From Cardinalis cardinalis (lineage: Eukaryota > Chordata > Aves > Passeriformes > Cardinalidae), in contig JACDOX010000001.1 of NCBI GenBank assembly GCA_014549065.1, positions 1,039,918-1,103,917 on the forward strand: DNA of 64,000 nt, read 5' to 3'. Positions 38,301-50,015 of this stretch are shown here, one piece after another. Each line of letters starts with the position of its first letter. The first letter of the stretch is position 1. The notes beneath the pieces are model-generated. The model had not been told where the DNA came from, searched no databases, and saw only the letters and a list, made by a program, of their open reading frames with translations. The position numbers were made by a program, and so were the translations under genes.

Positions 38301-38976
38301 CTTGCCTGATCAAGAGCATCATGCTTCAGGCACCACTGCAACAACTAATCCTTATATGGCCTTCTAGCAAATGGATTTATCACACTAGAGCTGGGCTCAA
38401 CAACTGAAATGTTGTGGGAAGGGATAGCTGGTAATATAGGTGCAAATCAGCAGAAAGAAACCTAGCAGCAGGTTTACCTCTCTAAAACAGCCTATGGTAG
38501 GTGGGAGCAAAATGCAAAGAAATGGATCCCACAGATGGACAGTCTGGCAGCTGGTGGCTGCCCTTGCACACATCTTTTTTTTTTTTGCAGAATGAGGTCT
38601 CCTATAACCTAAAATTTACTGGCACCTCACTATGGAAGTGTTTGCTGTGTTAGACAGCTCCTAACACCTGCAGTGTCAAAATAAAGCCATTATAGATGGG
38701 GAATATGTATTCTGCAGTGAAAAAACCCACTTATGCATAGCTCACTCTCCAGTTATTTAGGGCACTTAATAAATGAAAAAACCACACACAGTTAGAGGAA
38801 GTTCTTTACTTTATAATGAACTGCCAAAGTTGTCAGAAGCTCAGTAGTATCACNCAATAAAGAGAAAAAGGTCAGCAGATTGAAAAAGGTTAGTAGCTTT
38901 TCTACAGGGCTTTATCTTTTGCTCCAGCATAAGTCATAAATACACAAACAAATGATCAGAAATCATTTTGATTGAG
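35351..38976. other. Non-coding stretch, nothing recognised
   Basis: Single-copy AT-rich sequence. A GC-richer patch at 36280-36760 holds overlapping frames of up to 134 codons on both strands without motifs. I see no transposon, RNA gene or tandem array. Confidence 0.6.
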
Positions 38977-39098
38977 GATTTTAGGGATATTGCTAATCTC
39001 CTTCATATTAAGACATCTCATAATTGGCTGTACCAGTGATTTTAGGGATATTGCTAATCTCCTTCATATTAAGACATCTCATAATTGGCTGTACCAGT
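38977..39098. repeat. Perfect 2 x 61 bp tandem duplication
   Basis: The unit begins GATTTTAGGGATATTGCTAA and ends TTGGCTGTACCAGT. Copy one is 38977-39037 and copy two is 39038-39098, and I find no difference between them. In unconstrained DNA, identical copies mean a recent duplication, a polymorphic allele or an assembly error. The repeat does not match any transposon I recognise. Confidence 0.95.
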
Positions 39099-40586
39099 TA
39101 GTCAAGGTGAGTGGCTCAGATTTTTCTGCTGACATTCCTCTACCAACAAAGAGAAAATGAGCTGTCTGTTTTGTAGAGTATATTTGTCTGGAAATAGCAA
39201 GCTTGGTAGCAGGACCANAAGGTCCAAAATGTAAATCCAATCCTAAAAATACCCCATCCTGTTCTTTAAACCAAAGGTTATGGAATGCCAATGTAAAAGA
39301 GCAAGAACATTTATTCATCTTCCAAGTGTGGCACCAAGACAGCACCATCCCACATCTGCATAGTCAGCAAAGGATCATTCCAGCCTGAATGAGTCAGCTT
39401 TGCATGGCAACTTTTAGCAATTTTACTTAATCTTTAGCTTGTTCAATGACAAGGACATTAAAAATGGCAATTGAGCCAAATGTGTGTTTTGAGCATGCAA
39501 ACATCTGCCTTCATCAGGTGGCTGGTGACTACCAGTCATAACTGGTTCAATGCAGTGAACTCCAGGTGAATGTTGTCCTTTTCTTAACACAAAAGGTCTC
39601 TTCATGATGTCAGATGTTGTCAAGAAACATAAATTACATTCTTCAGAAATATCTTCAATGACCTGAGCTATATGCCTACACTCTTCTATCCAGTGGGAAA
39701 TACACAACAAACAGAAGTTTGCAGCTGTATCCCCAGACTTTGATTTAACTCCAGGAGAGAGCAGCTTGTCGCCAGGTGTCTNATCTGCTGTTGGTATTGA
39801 TTGATTTGCCTCTTACTGCTTCCTACAATTTTATAAGCATCAATTTCTCATTCATCCTCTATGCTACTAAAATTTTATAAAAGGATAGAGAGACAGCCTT
39901 GGTGTTTCATGAGCAGTAGTCACCACTCACTGAACAGGAATTTGTTAGCCAGGTCAACGCAGAGAGTGCCCACATGGAACACAAAGAGACAGTCAGTGTC
40001 ANCTGTGATAACTGAGATTCAGACTGAGGCTAATCTACTGTGGCTAATAAATATCCACCTTTGTAACAGCATCTTCCTGTCCTTGGAATATATGAGCTCA
40101 ACAGAAACAGATGAGAGACTGGACTCGACTGATTTCCATACACAGCTTTGGACAAAAATTATGTGGGTTTGTTCTGATGATATTTGTTAGGCAAAATTAG
40201 AAAGAAAAATTCAGAGATGTCATTTATCAAGCACAGGGGAGAAACTAGAAGGAATAGTAACAATAATCTTTCTTTTCTTTTCTTCATCAGCATTTGCATT
40301 TTTTCTTTCCAGCAGATTTTGACAGAAAACATGTTAATGTGATCTGGGAATGGTCAATTTTTTTTGCCAAACTGTGGCTAAAAGTGAACCCAGCACCTTT
40401 CATGACAATTTTTTTTCCTGTCTGGCTAACAGTAATTCTGATCAACCCCTTCTGTGATCAGNAAATAATTAAATCTGGGATGTGCTCTCAGGGATATACA
40501 AATTCTTATTTTCTTTCTAGATATTAAGAAGGGATTAACTAGGACTGTTTCAAAAGATATTATTTCTATGTTTACAGAGAAAAGAA
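39099..40586. other. Non-coding stretch, nothing recognised
   Basis: No gene or repeat is seen. A CTTTTC-type pyrimidine run lies at about 40270-40285. Confidence 0.6.
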
Positions 40587-40894
40587 TGTGATGGGTTTTA
40601 ACCTTTCAGGGTGTTTTTTCCCTTTTTTCTTATCTGCACTCAAAAACAATTATGAGACTGTCCAAGGAGGGGGAACCTGAAACAACCGCACGAACACCAA
40701 ATGATGGTGGTAAAAGCAACAAGAGATTAATAGGAGGGGCTCNCCCCTGGTTTATGCCTTTATAGTTTCCTCTAATGAGGTACAATGTTGGGTAACTGGT
40801 GTCATGTGTCATGTCATAATACATCATATCCATATCAGGGTCCGTCATGTCACACAGAGTAATAGGAGATGACAGATTCAATGGGACACCATCA
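40587..40894 (-). mobile_element. Possible endogenous-retrovirus solo LTR, second copy type
   Basis: On the minus strand the block starts TGATGGTGTCCCATTG. It has a TATAAA box (TTTATA at 40759-40764 on the plus strand) in the context GGAAACTATAAAGG. It then runs through AGCCCCTCCTATTAATCTC and a TTGTTGCTTTTACCACC segment to a GTTCGTGCGGTTG end region. A TATA box followed by a C-rich initiator region and a U5-like segment is LTR architecture. The sequence differs from the block at 20320-20744. The ends are set by TG...CA only, no matching target duplication is seen, and no internal retroviral coding sequence is nearby. An unrelated unique sequence is possible. Confidence 0.45.
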
Positions 40895-43149
40895 GCCTAG
40901 AAATGTTGTTTTAAATTTTTATGTGTAAAGATTTAAAATATATAAAACATGCTAGTGATAAGTTAAAAAAGACGAGGAGGAGAGAAAGAGGAGGGAGCTG
41001 AGAATAGTCTTTACAAGACAGAAAGCAGGTCAGGGCAAAAAATGTCGTTTCAGACACATCACTCAGAAACTCAGGCAAGCTGAATCCATGTCACCTCAAC
41101 CTGTGGGAGTAGCTTAGCAATTACATCTGAGCTGCTCAGAATTTGAGCTCTAACTTTTGGAACTCTACCCACTCTAAATTAGGGAAGGTTCTAGTTAATT
41201 CCATTATTTTTTTGGTTTGGTCTACACCCAAGGAATTTGGATTNAGGAGTACATACAGGTTCCTAATTTCCTGCAACTTCTTATCTCAGAGTCTGTCTCT
41301 GAACAAAAGGTTTGTGCTTCCCTGTGCCAAGCCAGAGCTTGCCTTGGGGGAGTCTGTGGGGGAGGAAGGAACCAGAGCCATCCTTTACACCTACCCAAGG
41401 GCCTGGGCAGGCAAAGGGCTGGACCAATGCAGCTGTGCCATGTTCACACCTGGCACTTACTGTGGTTTCTGCAGATCCTGCGTTAGCTGATTTGGAGCCC
41501 CTGTTGCAGCAGCAGAGTGCACACAAGCATTGGCCGCTGCAGACCAAGCTGTGGCCACGCCACACTGCCATGCTTCAGCCTACTTCAGCAGGGAAATCTG
41601 GTCAGGGACCCCACTGNGCANTGTCCTGCTGNTCCATGNTGGTCTGCAGGGANACAGCACAAGCTTGGGACTGAGCTATTTGTCTCCCAGCATTCCNGCA
41701 GTTTCATCCCACTGTACCTCCACTTGTGAGACAGACAATGTNGTTTTCCAGGTGGCAGCATGGCAGAGACGCTGATGGGTGTTGTGGTCCTCATGGTGAT
41801 GAACACAGGCATGGCTTAGCTTAACTTCCCCCAGGCTGCAATTTCATGGCTCAGGACACCTCTGGCAAGGCCTGAAATAAAGCACATGTTCCTTTGGATT
41901 TTTTTTTTTTTCTGGGGAGCCCCATCTTCTAGCCAAGCCACGATGCTCTCTTGGGGCATGGTGCTCTTGCTGACTTTCAGGGCCACAATGTTTGAGCAAC
42001 TGGCACAAACTTCACTCCAAGTGCCAGGCACACATGACCATCCTTTCCTGGAGACTTGATAAGTCATCCCCAGGGTTACTTCAGCCTTTCAGAGAGAATT
42101 GGTTTGCTGTCTGGGTAAAAACCTCTCACAGATTGTTTGGATAGAAGCAAGGAGTACCAGCAGCACCTGAGTGACTGAAGGACAGATTAAGGAATCTAAT
42201 AATAACTCTGATGAGTNGCAAGAAGTAGCTGAAATCATTGCAATGGTTTTATTTGCTCTGCAGAGCTTTGGTAAGCCTAGGAGTGAGACTTTCTGTGTGT
42301 CTGAGAAGGGAGGCTGTAGGAGGTGCTGAGCAAATAGAAAGGAGGCTTCCACAAAAGGCTACTCTANGCTCAGAGCATACAGGTGGGGGTATGTTGTGCT
42401 GCTATAATACACCTGAGGATGACTGAAAATTATGCACATTCCTTTGGGTTTGGCTCTAATCCTAAATCTGTTCTATGTGCTCCTCATATGTGAGTTTAGC
42501 AGTGCACTTATTGCAGTTCATGTAGGGATTTTTGTTTGCTTTGTGACAGATTTTATTGCACTAAAAGCTGGAGTTTTAATGAACTGATTGTAAGGTGGAA
42601 CTGTAATTGTANAGATGTTTTAAAAGGTGTTTTAACTATAAACAAAACTAGATGTGTGTTGTAAATATGAGAAACAAATAACCAGGCAAAGTTGGAAACT
42701 ATAATCTTGATTTCTTAGTGATTTCTTAGTGATTGCTTTTATTTTAAGCTACTCAATATAGAAAAGTGAACACTTTCAAGGTTAAAATGATGTTTGTGCA
42801 TGATGCTCAGGAATGCACTCTGTTTCTTAGGGTTTGGGGATAATGGGAGAAGGACACGTCTCTCCTATTAGAGTAAAATCCCTCTCAACCATACTCAGAA
42901 TTGTGCATTTTATCTTTTTTATTTGTTTTTTGTTACAGCGTGCAGCTGCCAAAAACCTATTCCAGGTCACTGTGGCAAGAAAGGTTCATCCCAATCTCCT
43001 GAGGCATCCCATGCAGGTGATGGAGTGCAAGGAGTTTGTGACAAAGAACTTGACTGAACATGAAGAAGCAGCACAGGTTCTGTCTGAACAGAAATTATGG
43101 CACGGACAAGAGGGACATTGTCTTTTTCTNCTCATTTTTCCCTACCAGC
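40895..43149. other. Non-coding stretch with a cluster of ambiguous bases
   Basis: No gene is recognised. The GC-richer part at 41290-41820 holds frames on both strands of up to 120 codons without motifs, and includes seven n positions between 41617 and 41742. A duplicated GATTTCTTAGT lies at 42713-42738. Confidence 0.55.
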
Positions 43150-43445
43150 AACTGCGGCGCGGTAGGGAGGGTGCTAAGGCTGATTTAACACCTGTCTCCA
43201 CCCCCAGCCGGATGAAAGGGGACTCAAGAGATGACACGTCCCAGGAATTCGCCCGTGCATTCCAGGGGCGGCTCGCACAGCGGTGGGAGAGGCGCCGAAG
43301 CGCAGGGCAGGGTGCCTGGGGAAGATAAGGCTCCTGCTCTCAGAGCCCCGGGTGCTGCAGAGAGCCTGCCTGTTTGAGCATCTTTGCCTCAAACACTTAA
43401 TCGGCAGCTCCTTTGCATCAACACCGTGTGTGCAGTACGCTGAGG
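43150..43445. promoter_or_regulatory. CpG cluster (small orphan island)
   Basis: About 17 CpGs occur in about 300 bp, including GCGGCGCGG near 43156, CGGCTCGCACAGCGG near 43268 and GGCGCCGAAGCGC near 43291. A 164-codon plus-strand frame (42834-43328) runs into it. Inside that frame a good splice-acceptor-like sequence, TTTGTTTTTTGTTACAG, ends at 42938. The peptide is not recognised. The cluster is a promoter or enhancer candidate; the frame may be a by-product of low stop frequency. Confidence 0.35.
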
Positions 43446-46400
43446 TACAGGATGGGTGGCTGTGAACTTATTTAAAGTCCTTTAAAACAGCTTTGGAAGA
43501 AAGAGNAGGAATATTGCTTGGGAATAGTCAGGCTTCATGTCGCATTACATCAAAGCTGAGCGAACTACTGAAGCTGTGAGACACAGAAATTATCTTTGTG
43601 CTTTTATTTTCCTGTACCTATTGATACAAGAGAAGTTTTCTTTTCAAGCTCCTAATTAATCTGTGTGAAGNCACTGTTTTTGCTAGAAGTGAAGTTGGCA
43701 AAAAATGTTTGAAAAACAGANCAAGAGCTACACAGCCCAAAATTTATCATCAAANGNTGTGTAACTGTATATGGTTGCTGACACTGCAAACTCAGCTATG
43801 GTATCGTNGTTTAGAGAAGGAATTGATGGAGAATATGTACTTTCTGCATTCTGANCTACACATATTGAAAGCAGAGCAGTTAGAAAGAGGCTAAATCAAC
43901 ATGTCAGCATGCTGGCTGTTCCCTGGAATAAGGTGTTCCTGTCCCCTGCAGCTATAATGCATCAATATAATGCTATGAGATCAATAGCTCAGGCCTGTAA
44001 CTGTAGATCTAGTTAAGGCAGTATTTGTATTAAACACTTTACTGTTATTAAAGTTTACTATTGCTGCTCTAAACTCGGAGGGAAACTTCAGCAAGTCTGC
44101 TATTTATGTCAGCTGAACTCTCCATGACCTGCAGCCTAGTTAACTCCTTTTCATATTTCCTGTGTCACTGACAAAAAGCTTTCTTGTTCCATGCCACGAA
44201 TAACCATTTTTGGTATGTATTTTCCCAATTAATATATTTACTTGTTGCTTTAAGGAAAATCAAAAAGATTCCTCTTCTATATGTTGTCATGGTATTATAG
44301 TGGTTTTCTTCTCTTCTGCTTATGAAATAGGAGATGAAAATCAGGGAGCAGTTCAGGATTTTTGTAGTGAATAAATGGGGTATATATTTTGCTAAATAAT
44401 CATTTTGTCAAGTGATCTTGTCTGTTTCTCAGCTGGTGGGACACTTGCATTGAAGCAAAGACATGAGATTCCGAAAACTGCTTTGCTCATTAGCAGTGAA
44501 TATTTGTATTTAATAAACTGAGTGAGCTCAGTCAGTTTGGTCTATGTTCCTTCTATTTACACATGATTTTTAATAGTCAACAAAATAGGACACACTCCCC
44601 TGTAAGGCTTGCATTTATTTGGGTTTCAGGTAATGTCTCCGTCCATGACTTCAGATGTTCATGGGGAATTTCTGGGTTCCTTTGAGCCATTNAGGTCAAC
44701 AAAATCTTGGGATTACTGTTTTCAGGAATTGATTACACAAGGGCTTTAGCAGCTCCTAATATCTCATGAGGGTGTCCCTTGTACAATAAAGTACTTAATG
44801 AAGCATTGCATACAGAGGTGGGAAGCCAGAGCTGGCTGTAGAAAGGAGCCCCTTCACACCTGTTCTGTGGAGGACAGCCCATAATTCTGAAGGAACCATC
44901 ATCACCACACCCACTATGGAAGCCCAGAACTCCGACATAAAAGATTTCCTGATCCTCAGGTGCCTCAACAGAGCAGCTGTAATACTCAGAGTTTCATCTA
45001 GGGAACAATTCATCTGTTGCAGCTTTTTGGNAGATACAGAACATTAAAAAGATCTTTAACTGTAGATTCTTTTCATGTGTTCACCCTCAGTAAAATCAGA
45101 TGGGACCCACTTCTATGGGCCTATGCTTCTATGGNACCCCCTTGTTTGGATGGGTAAAGTTCCCGGTTTCACTCTTGAGAGGAAATATACTCCTTTCAGA
45201 ATACTGAATTCCTGACACTTTTTTGATGACCCCCTTTATAGCTCTGAAGGAACATTTGCTTTACAAGGAAAAATGATGGTTCNCTTTCTTTGGGCTGAGA
45301 AAAATAAAATGACGTGTAATGCTTAGTAAGCATTATCTCTCCCAGGTGGTCCATGACACAGTTCTTCACTTGCTTTCCCCTTGTCCACTTGTGCAGAGGG
45401 TTTATTCTGGCACAGAGCAGGCGATACAGACCATTATGCCACCCTTAACCCTTTCACCTCTGTTGCCTTGTCAGAGGTTGTGAGAGAGAAGAGGAACCAG
45501 CCCCATGTTTGATCTCTCCACTTGCCTCTGAACTCTGAGGCACACAGTGCAGTAATACAGCCCTCACACAGCTGGAGAAANCTGCCATGCCATAGCAACA
45601 AAAGCCAGGAAGACTAATTGTCCCAGCAGGAGTTTTTCAGTGGAACTGAGCAATACAGTCCTTGGAGTTGGTCTGCAGTGTGGCTTCTCTCCAACCAGAG
45701 CCACCAACCCTGGCCAGGGCACTTGGGCATCAGAGACATTGAGGATGGGTTGGTTTTCATGAGAAGATTCTTCACTTGATTACCTGCACCCAAAAGCATT
45801 TTAGTAATAAAAATTGTTTGATTTGTTAGAAATTGNTAAGAATTATTTTGGGTATTTTTTCACTGTTCAGCCAAGAAAGAGAAAATATGAATTAATCAGA
45901 AAAAGTAAATAGACATATATGCTTATGTTGAAGCCTACCTCCTGTTTTGAGCTGATTGCACTGCAAAAGTCACNGATCTAAACCAGAATAACAACTTCAG
46001 AAAAAAAGAGTTTAGTAAACTAAATCATATAAGTGCTTGTTCTTTGTTTTCTTTCTTTCTTTTTGTTAACAATCTGGCTAAATTATATTAATAACATTAT
46101 GTTATGTTATGGTACNTATACCAAAAGTAGGGAAATACATATATTTAAGCCACGTAGAATTTATGCTTCAGGAGAAATATTTCACTTTCCTATAAGATTA
46201 TACAGCCAGAGACAGTACTTNTCTCTTAACTGTTTACATATGAAATATACATTAATTCAAGTAGACTTTAGACCAGATCTTGAGGTGTCATGTATAATTC
46301 AGAATACTTTCACTAAAGCTATAATGGTTTATGCCAGTGCAGCATCTAATGCATTACATAGTTGTCTTTCAGAAAAATCCATCAGCACTAAACTTTTGTT

Positions 46401-49400
46401 AAGATTACACATGAAGTCTAAGGTGGGCAGAAGAGCATTACATTGATGAATACTTTGCAATGTGTTATAGACCTCACTCCAGAAGGTGTTCAGCCTGTTG
46501 GCCCTGCTCCCTTCTGCCACATGTGAATCACTGCCCCAAGGTGGAAGCGCTTGTGGGAGTCAAGAGCTGTGTGTGGTGCAAAGGAGAATAGACTGTCCTT
46601 GTTAGACGCTTTTATAAATCCCTTATCTGTGCCATAGCACCTAAACATGTTTAATATATTTATCCTNGAGAACATCCCAGAAGGTAGAAGAGTGTTATCT
46701 TTATGGGAGAANAGAGGAATAGTTATATGAAGGAAACATTCATGAAATATAGTATGGAGAGCAATTAAATTCCTGTCTCCTGGGCATGCTCACAAACCAG
46801 CTACCCTCTCCTAACTCTCCTAACATCTATAATGGGTCACATTGCTTTTAGGAGCAAAACTGCAGCAACTTTATATGATCCATCTGTTTTTTTATGGGAA
46901 GAAAGAGCTTCAAAAATAGCATGTATTCACTAAATTTAACTGTGGCTTTTTTGCAGATGGGAAAACATTTGTTTAAACAAGATTCAGATTATTGGTGGAG
47001 CCAATGAATATGTGCTTTTCCACCAATTCACAAAAAGGTATTGCATTTGAAAACTAGATTTTTCTCCCTGGTTGCTGAATTATTTGACACAAGAGAATTC
47101 ATTTGCCTCATTCACATTTCTAACAACCTATGTTAAAGCAGGTGCAAACCTTATTTTTTGTGGAAAATCTGCCTGGAAGGAAAAAAACTAAACAGCGTTG
47201 GCATTGCCAGCAGTTTCCCTACTGCTGCCTGGCAGAGGACAAGAAGAGCANCTTTCCATTTATTGGGTGTTTGCTGAGCTGTCCCTCCAAGAGTGTAGGA
47301 TCTATGCTTAGGCTTTTCCTCTCTTGTGTCATGTTTGGAGCAATACAGCCCCTCACCAACTCCTCCTACCCAGTCACTGGCAGCCTGCTCTCCTGGAGTG
47401 TTGCCGCAATTGGTCTTCAGAGCAGAACCTTGGTCTGAGACTCCTTTGTTGTGGCGTGCTTCCTACTCTATAACTACACCAGAATGGGAAAAGGGAGGGA
47501 GAGACAGAGAGAGAAAAGCTTTGTGCAACTCAGGCCAATTCTGTCCAAGAAATAGAGAATACACAGGCATGTTACCTGTGGATTAACATGAACGTTGTAA
47601 TGATACAGCAAGAATGTATCTTGACATTGACTGTATATTCCATTTATCTCTTATGTGGTAATTGCCTACTTGTCTATTTTAAAAAGAATTTCAGTGGGAA
47701 ACAAGTCATGGCTACTATGTGGAAATCAGTCAAGCTTGTCTCCCCTGGAAATTGCAGTGGCAAATTTGTAGATACCACATGCTCAAGAGTTCAAGAGGAT
47801 TTCCCTTTTAAACACATCAGTTCTGCCACACAAAGAAAAAGAATATTGTCTACCTCTCCTTATCTGTATGGGCTAATTTTGTACCAACAATGATTTCAGC
47901 TGCTAGAAAAGCTGAAATAATAACAATTATTATTATTATTATTATTCTCTATGCAAAGAAATTTTTTTTTCCCAGAACTTGTAATATTTTGCCAAGGAAG
48001 TGATCCTGATTCCTATTGTCCCTCACACAAACAGGTACAGATATATTTTTGAAAGAGTCNTGCTATAACCTAGTTTGCTGTCCTTAGTGTCAGTGTCAAA
48101 ATTAGAACATAATTTACCANTGGAAATCTAGTTCAAAGGCTGAGACTGAGAGGTTCCTTGAAAAGCAGAACTTTTTCCATTACACATACCATAAGATCTA
48201 CAATTAGGTGCTCCTACAGCTTTGTGTAGAAGAAACCAGAAAGGGCTAATTTATAATGTAGACATGTGGCTTTTTATCTGCTTTGTGATGGTACAAATTA
48301 TACNCACTCCCTCTCAGTGCTCTCCCATGTGGGGAAGCAAATGCACAGTGATGGACATACTCCATGGACAAAGCTCCAAGGTGGTCCTTAGTGACTTCTG
48401 CTTTGGAAGCAGANGAAGGTTCAGGTGGTACTAATTGAAAGGATGATCTGACAACATAATCTTTTTCAGGTCTGTCATTGTCTGTTTGTTTACTTCTTTT
48501 TCAATCCTGCTGGCCTCCACAACATGTCATAGTGATTTCCACTTGTGCATTAAAAAGCATTTCTATAAGTTTGCTTTAAATCTGTCATCTGATCATTATT
48601 CAAGGTGTTTTTTTTTAAAAAAAATTGAATAATATTTTCCTGTTTGCCTTCTCTGTATCACCATTTTCTATATCATAATTAAACTGCCTGAGAATTCAGA
48701 TTTGACTATTTATTCACCTTCTCTTCTACACCTTTCCCATCACATGTGCCTATCTAACTTCATTCTTTGACCTTTCCAAAATAAACCCCATCAATCTGCT
48801 CACTCCCTCCTTCTCTGAAGCATAATGTTCTGTCCCTTCACCAAGTCCTTGCATGCCAATTTCCAACAAAGCCAGTCCTAGGCTTGTACCAGCTTCTAGA
48901 AATAACTCCTCGTTGCCCAGCTTGCTCTCAGAACTTCTAAGGATCCTCTTCAAAAGTATCTGATCCCCCTTCAGGTGAGGGTATCTCCTTCCTACTTGAT
49001 TTTTGCACTGCAGAGAGAGNAATAACTCCAGTCCCACACCACCCTCATTGTCCTGGCTCTGGGCACCCTGACAGTGCAGCTGCCTTTCTCATCCTGGGCT
49101 CTGGTGAGAGGTGTTCAGCTGAGGTCACCCTGTGAACCCCAGTCTGAGCTGGATCCCTTGGTTCTTCTCACTTCTTGATTCCACAGTGCTNCAAGGCAAA
49201 TTCTGTGTCTTAAACAGGTACTAAAGCGAGAAAAAAATTACTGTGGACAGGAGAGATGGAAAGAGAAAAAAGTTATATGGCACATTCCTGGAGTTTTATC
49301 AGCGCCATGGAGATATNTTTTACTCCCCTCTTCTGCTCCTGTAAGAAGGGCCCATTCCTACAGTTTTTGTATCATGTATCTGTTCCATCATCTCTTTTTC

Positions 49401-49579
49401 AATGTAGAAATGTTCTGGACTATTTGCTCTCCTTCATTTCTCTGTGATTCTTCTCATTGTATTTCCTAATGTTATCATAGCCTATTCCAAAGAGGTAACT
49501 TTGGAGTCAAAATTACTGGTAGTACTTAAGATACAAACTCACCATGCNGGTATGTAATGTTACAAGGATGCTCTGTTTT
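43446..49579. other. Long AT-rich non-coding stretch
   Basis: No gene is recognised. Six n positions fall within 43671-43855. An (ATT)n microsatellite lies at 47926-47946. A 137-codon plus-strand frame at 46033-46446 has an N-terminal hydrophobic stretch but contains two ambiguous codons and no motif. The stretch at 48700-49200 is pyrimidine-rich with no element identified. Confidence 0.55.
47926..47946. repeat. (ATT)7 microsatellite
   Basis: About seven ATT units in a row following AATAATAAC. It is ordinary simple sequence. Confidence 0.9.
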
Positions 49580-50015
49580 ATTTTCACTTCCATCTCTAAT
49601 AATTCCCAGTGCACTATTTGCCACTTCAGTGCCATGGAGCTGACTTTTCAGAGCACNATCCATAATGACTCCCAGATCTCTTGCTAGACTGATAATAGCT
49701 AATTTCCCTAGCTAATAGCTAATTTAGAGCTCATCACTGTGTATATAGTCATATAGATATTTGGTTTTTTTTTCCTTCATGCACCTTACTTGCATTTATT
49801 GACATTTCATTTGTGATTCTCATGGAATTTAATTTGTGATTTTATTGCCTTATCACTCTGAATTGTGAGATCCTTCTGTAGCTGTTTACAGCCAATTGCA
49901 TGCAGACTTCCTTGCCTCATTTTTAACCTGTGCATACAGGTTACTTGTGACAACTTTGAAGTGCACAAATCCCAGTACAGATCTTGTGGAACTGTCCTGG
50001 TAACATTCAACTATC
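49580..50015 (-). mobile_element. Ancient CR1-like LINE reverse-transcriptase region
   Basis: The plus strand carries the antisense of the old amniote CR1 reverse-transcriptase region. Landmarks in order are GCCATGGAGCTGAC (49632), ATAATGACTCCCAGATCTC (49662), AGCTCATCACTGTGTATATA (49727), TTGTGAGATCCTTCTGTAGC (49863) and CCCAGTACAGATCTTGTGGA (49970). Translating the minus strand gives VPQDLYW, a one-base-shifted remnant of the VPQGSVLG box. About 40 residues later comes QLQKDLTIQSDKAIKSQIKF, matching the ELQxDLxKLxxWAxKWQMKF block that follows the catalytic site. The catalytic box itself appears deleted or unrecognisable. A small internal duplication of TAGCTAATTT lies at 49696-49726. The copy is dead and very old, and the family assignment is strong. 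Confidence 0.88.

Noticed and set aside
46033..46446. 137-codon plus-strand frame with hydrophobic N-terminus as a secreted protein
   Set aside because: The AT-rich sequence gives hydrophobic codons by composition. It has two ambiguous codons, no family resemblance and no neighbouring exons.
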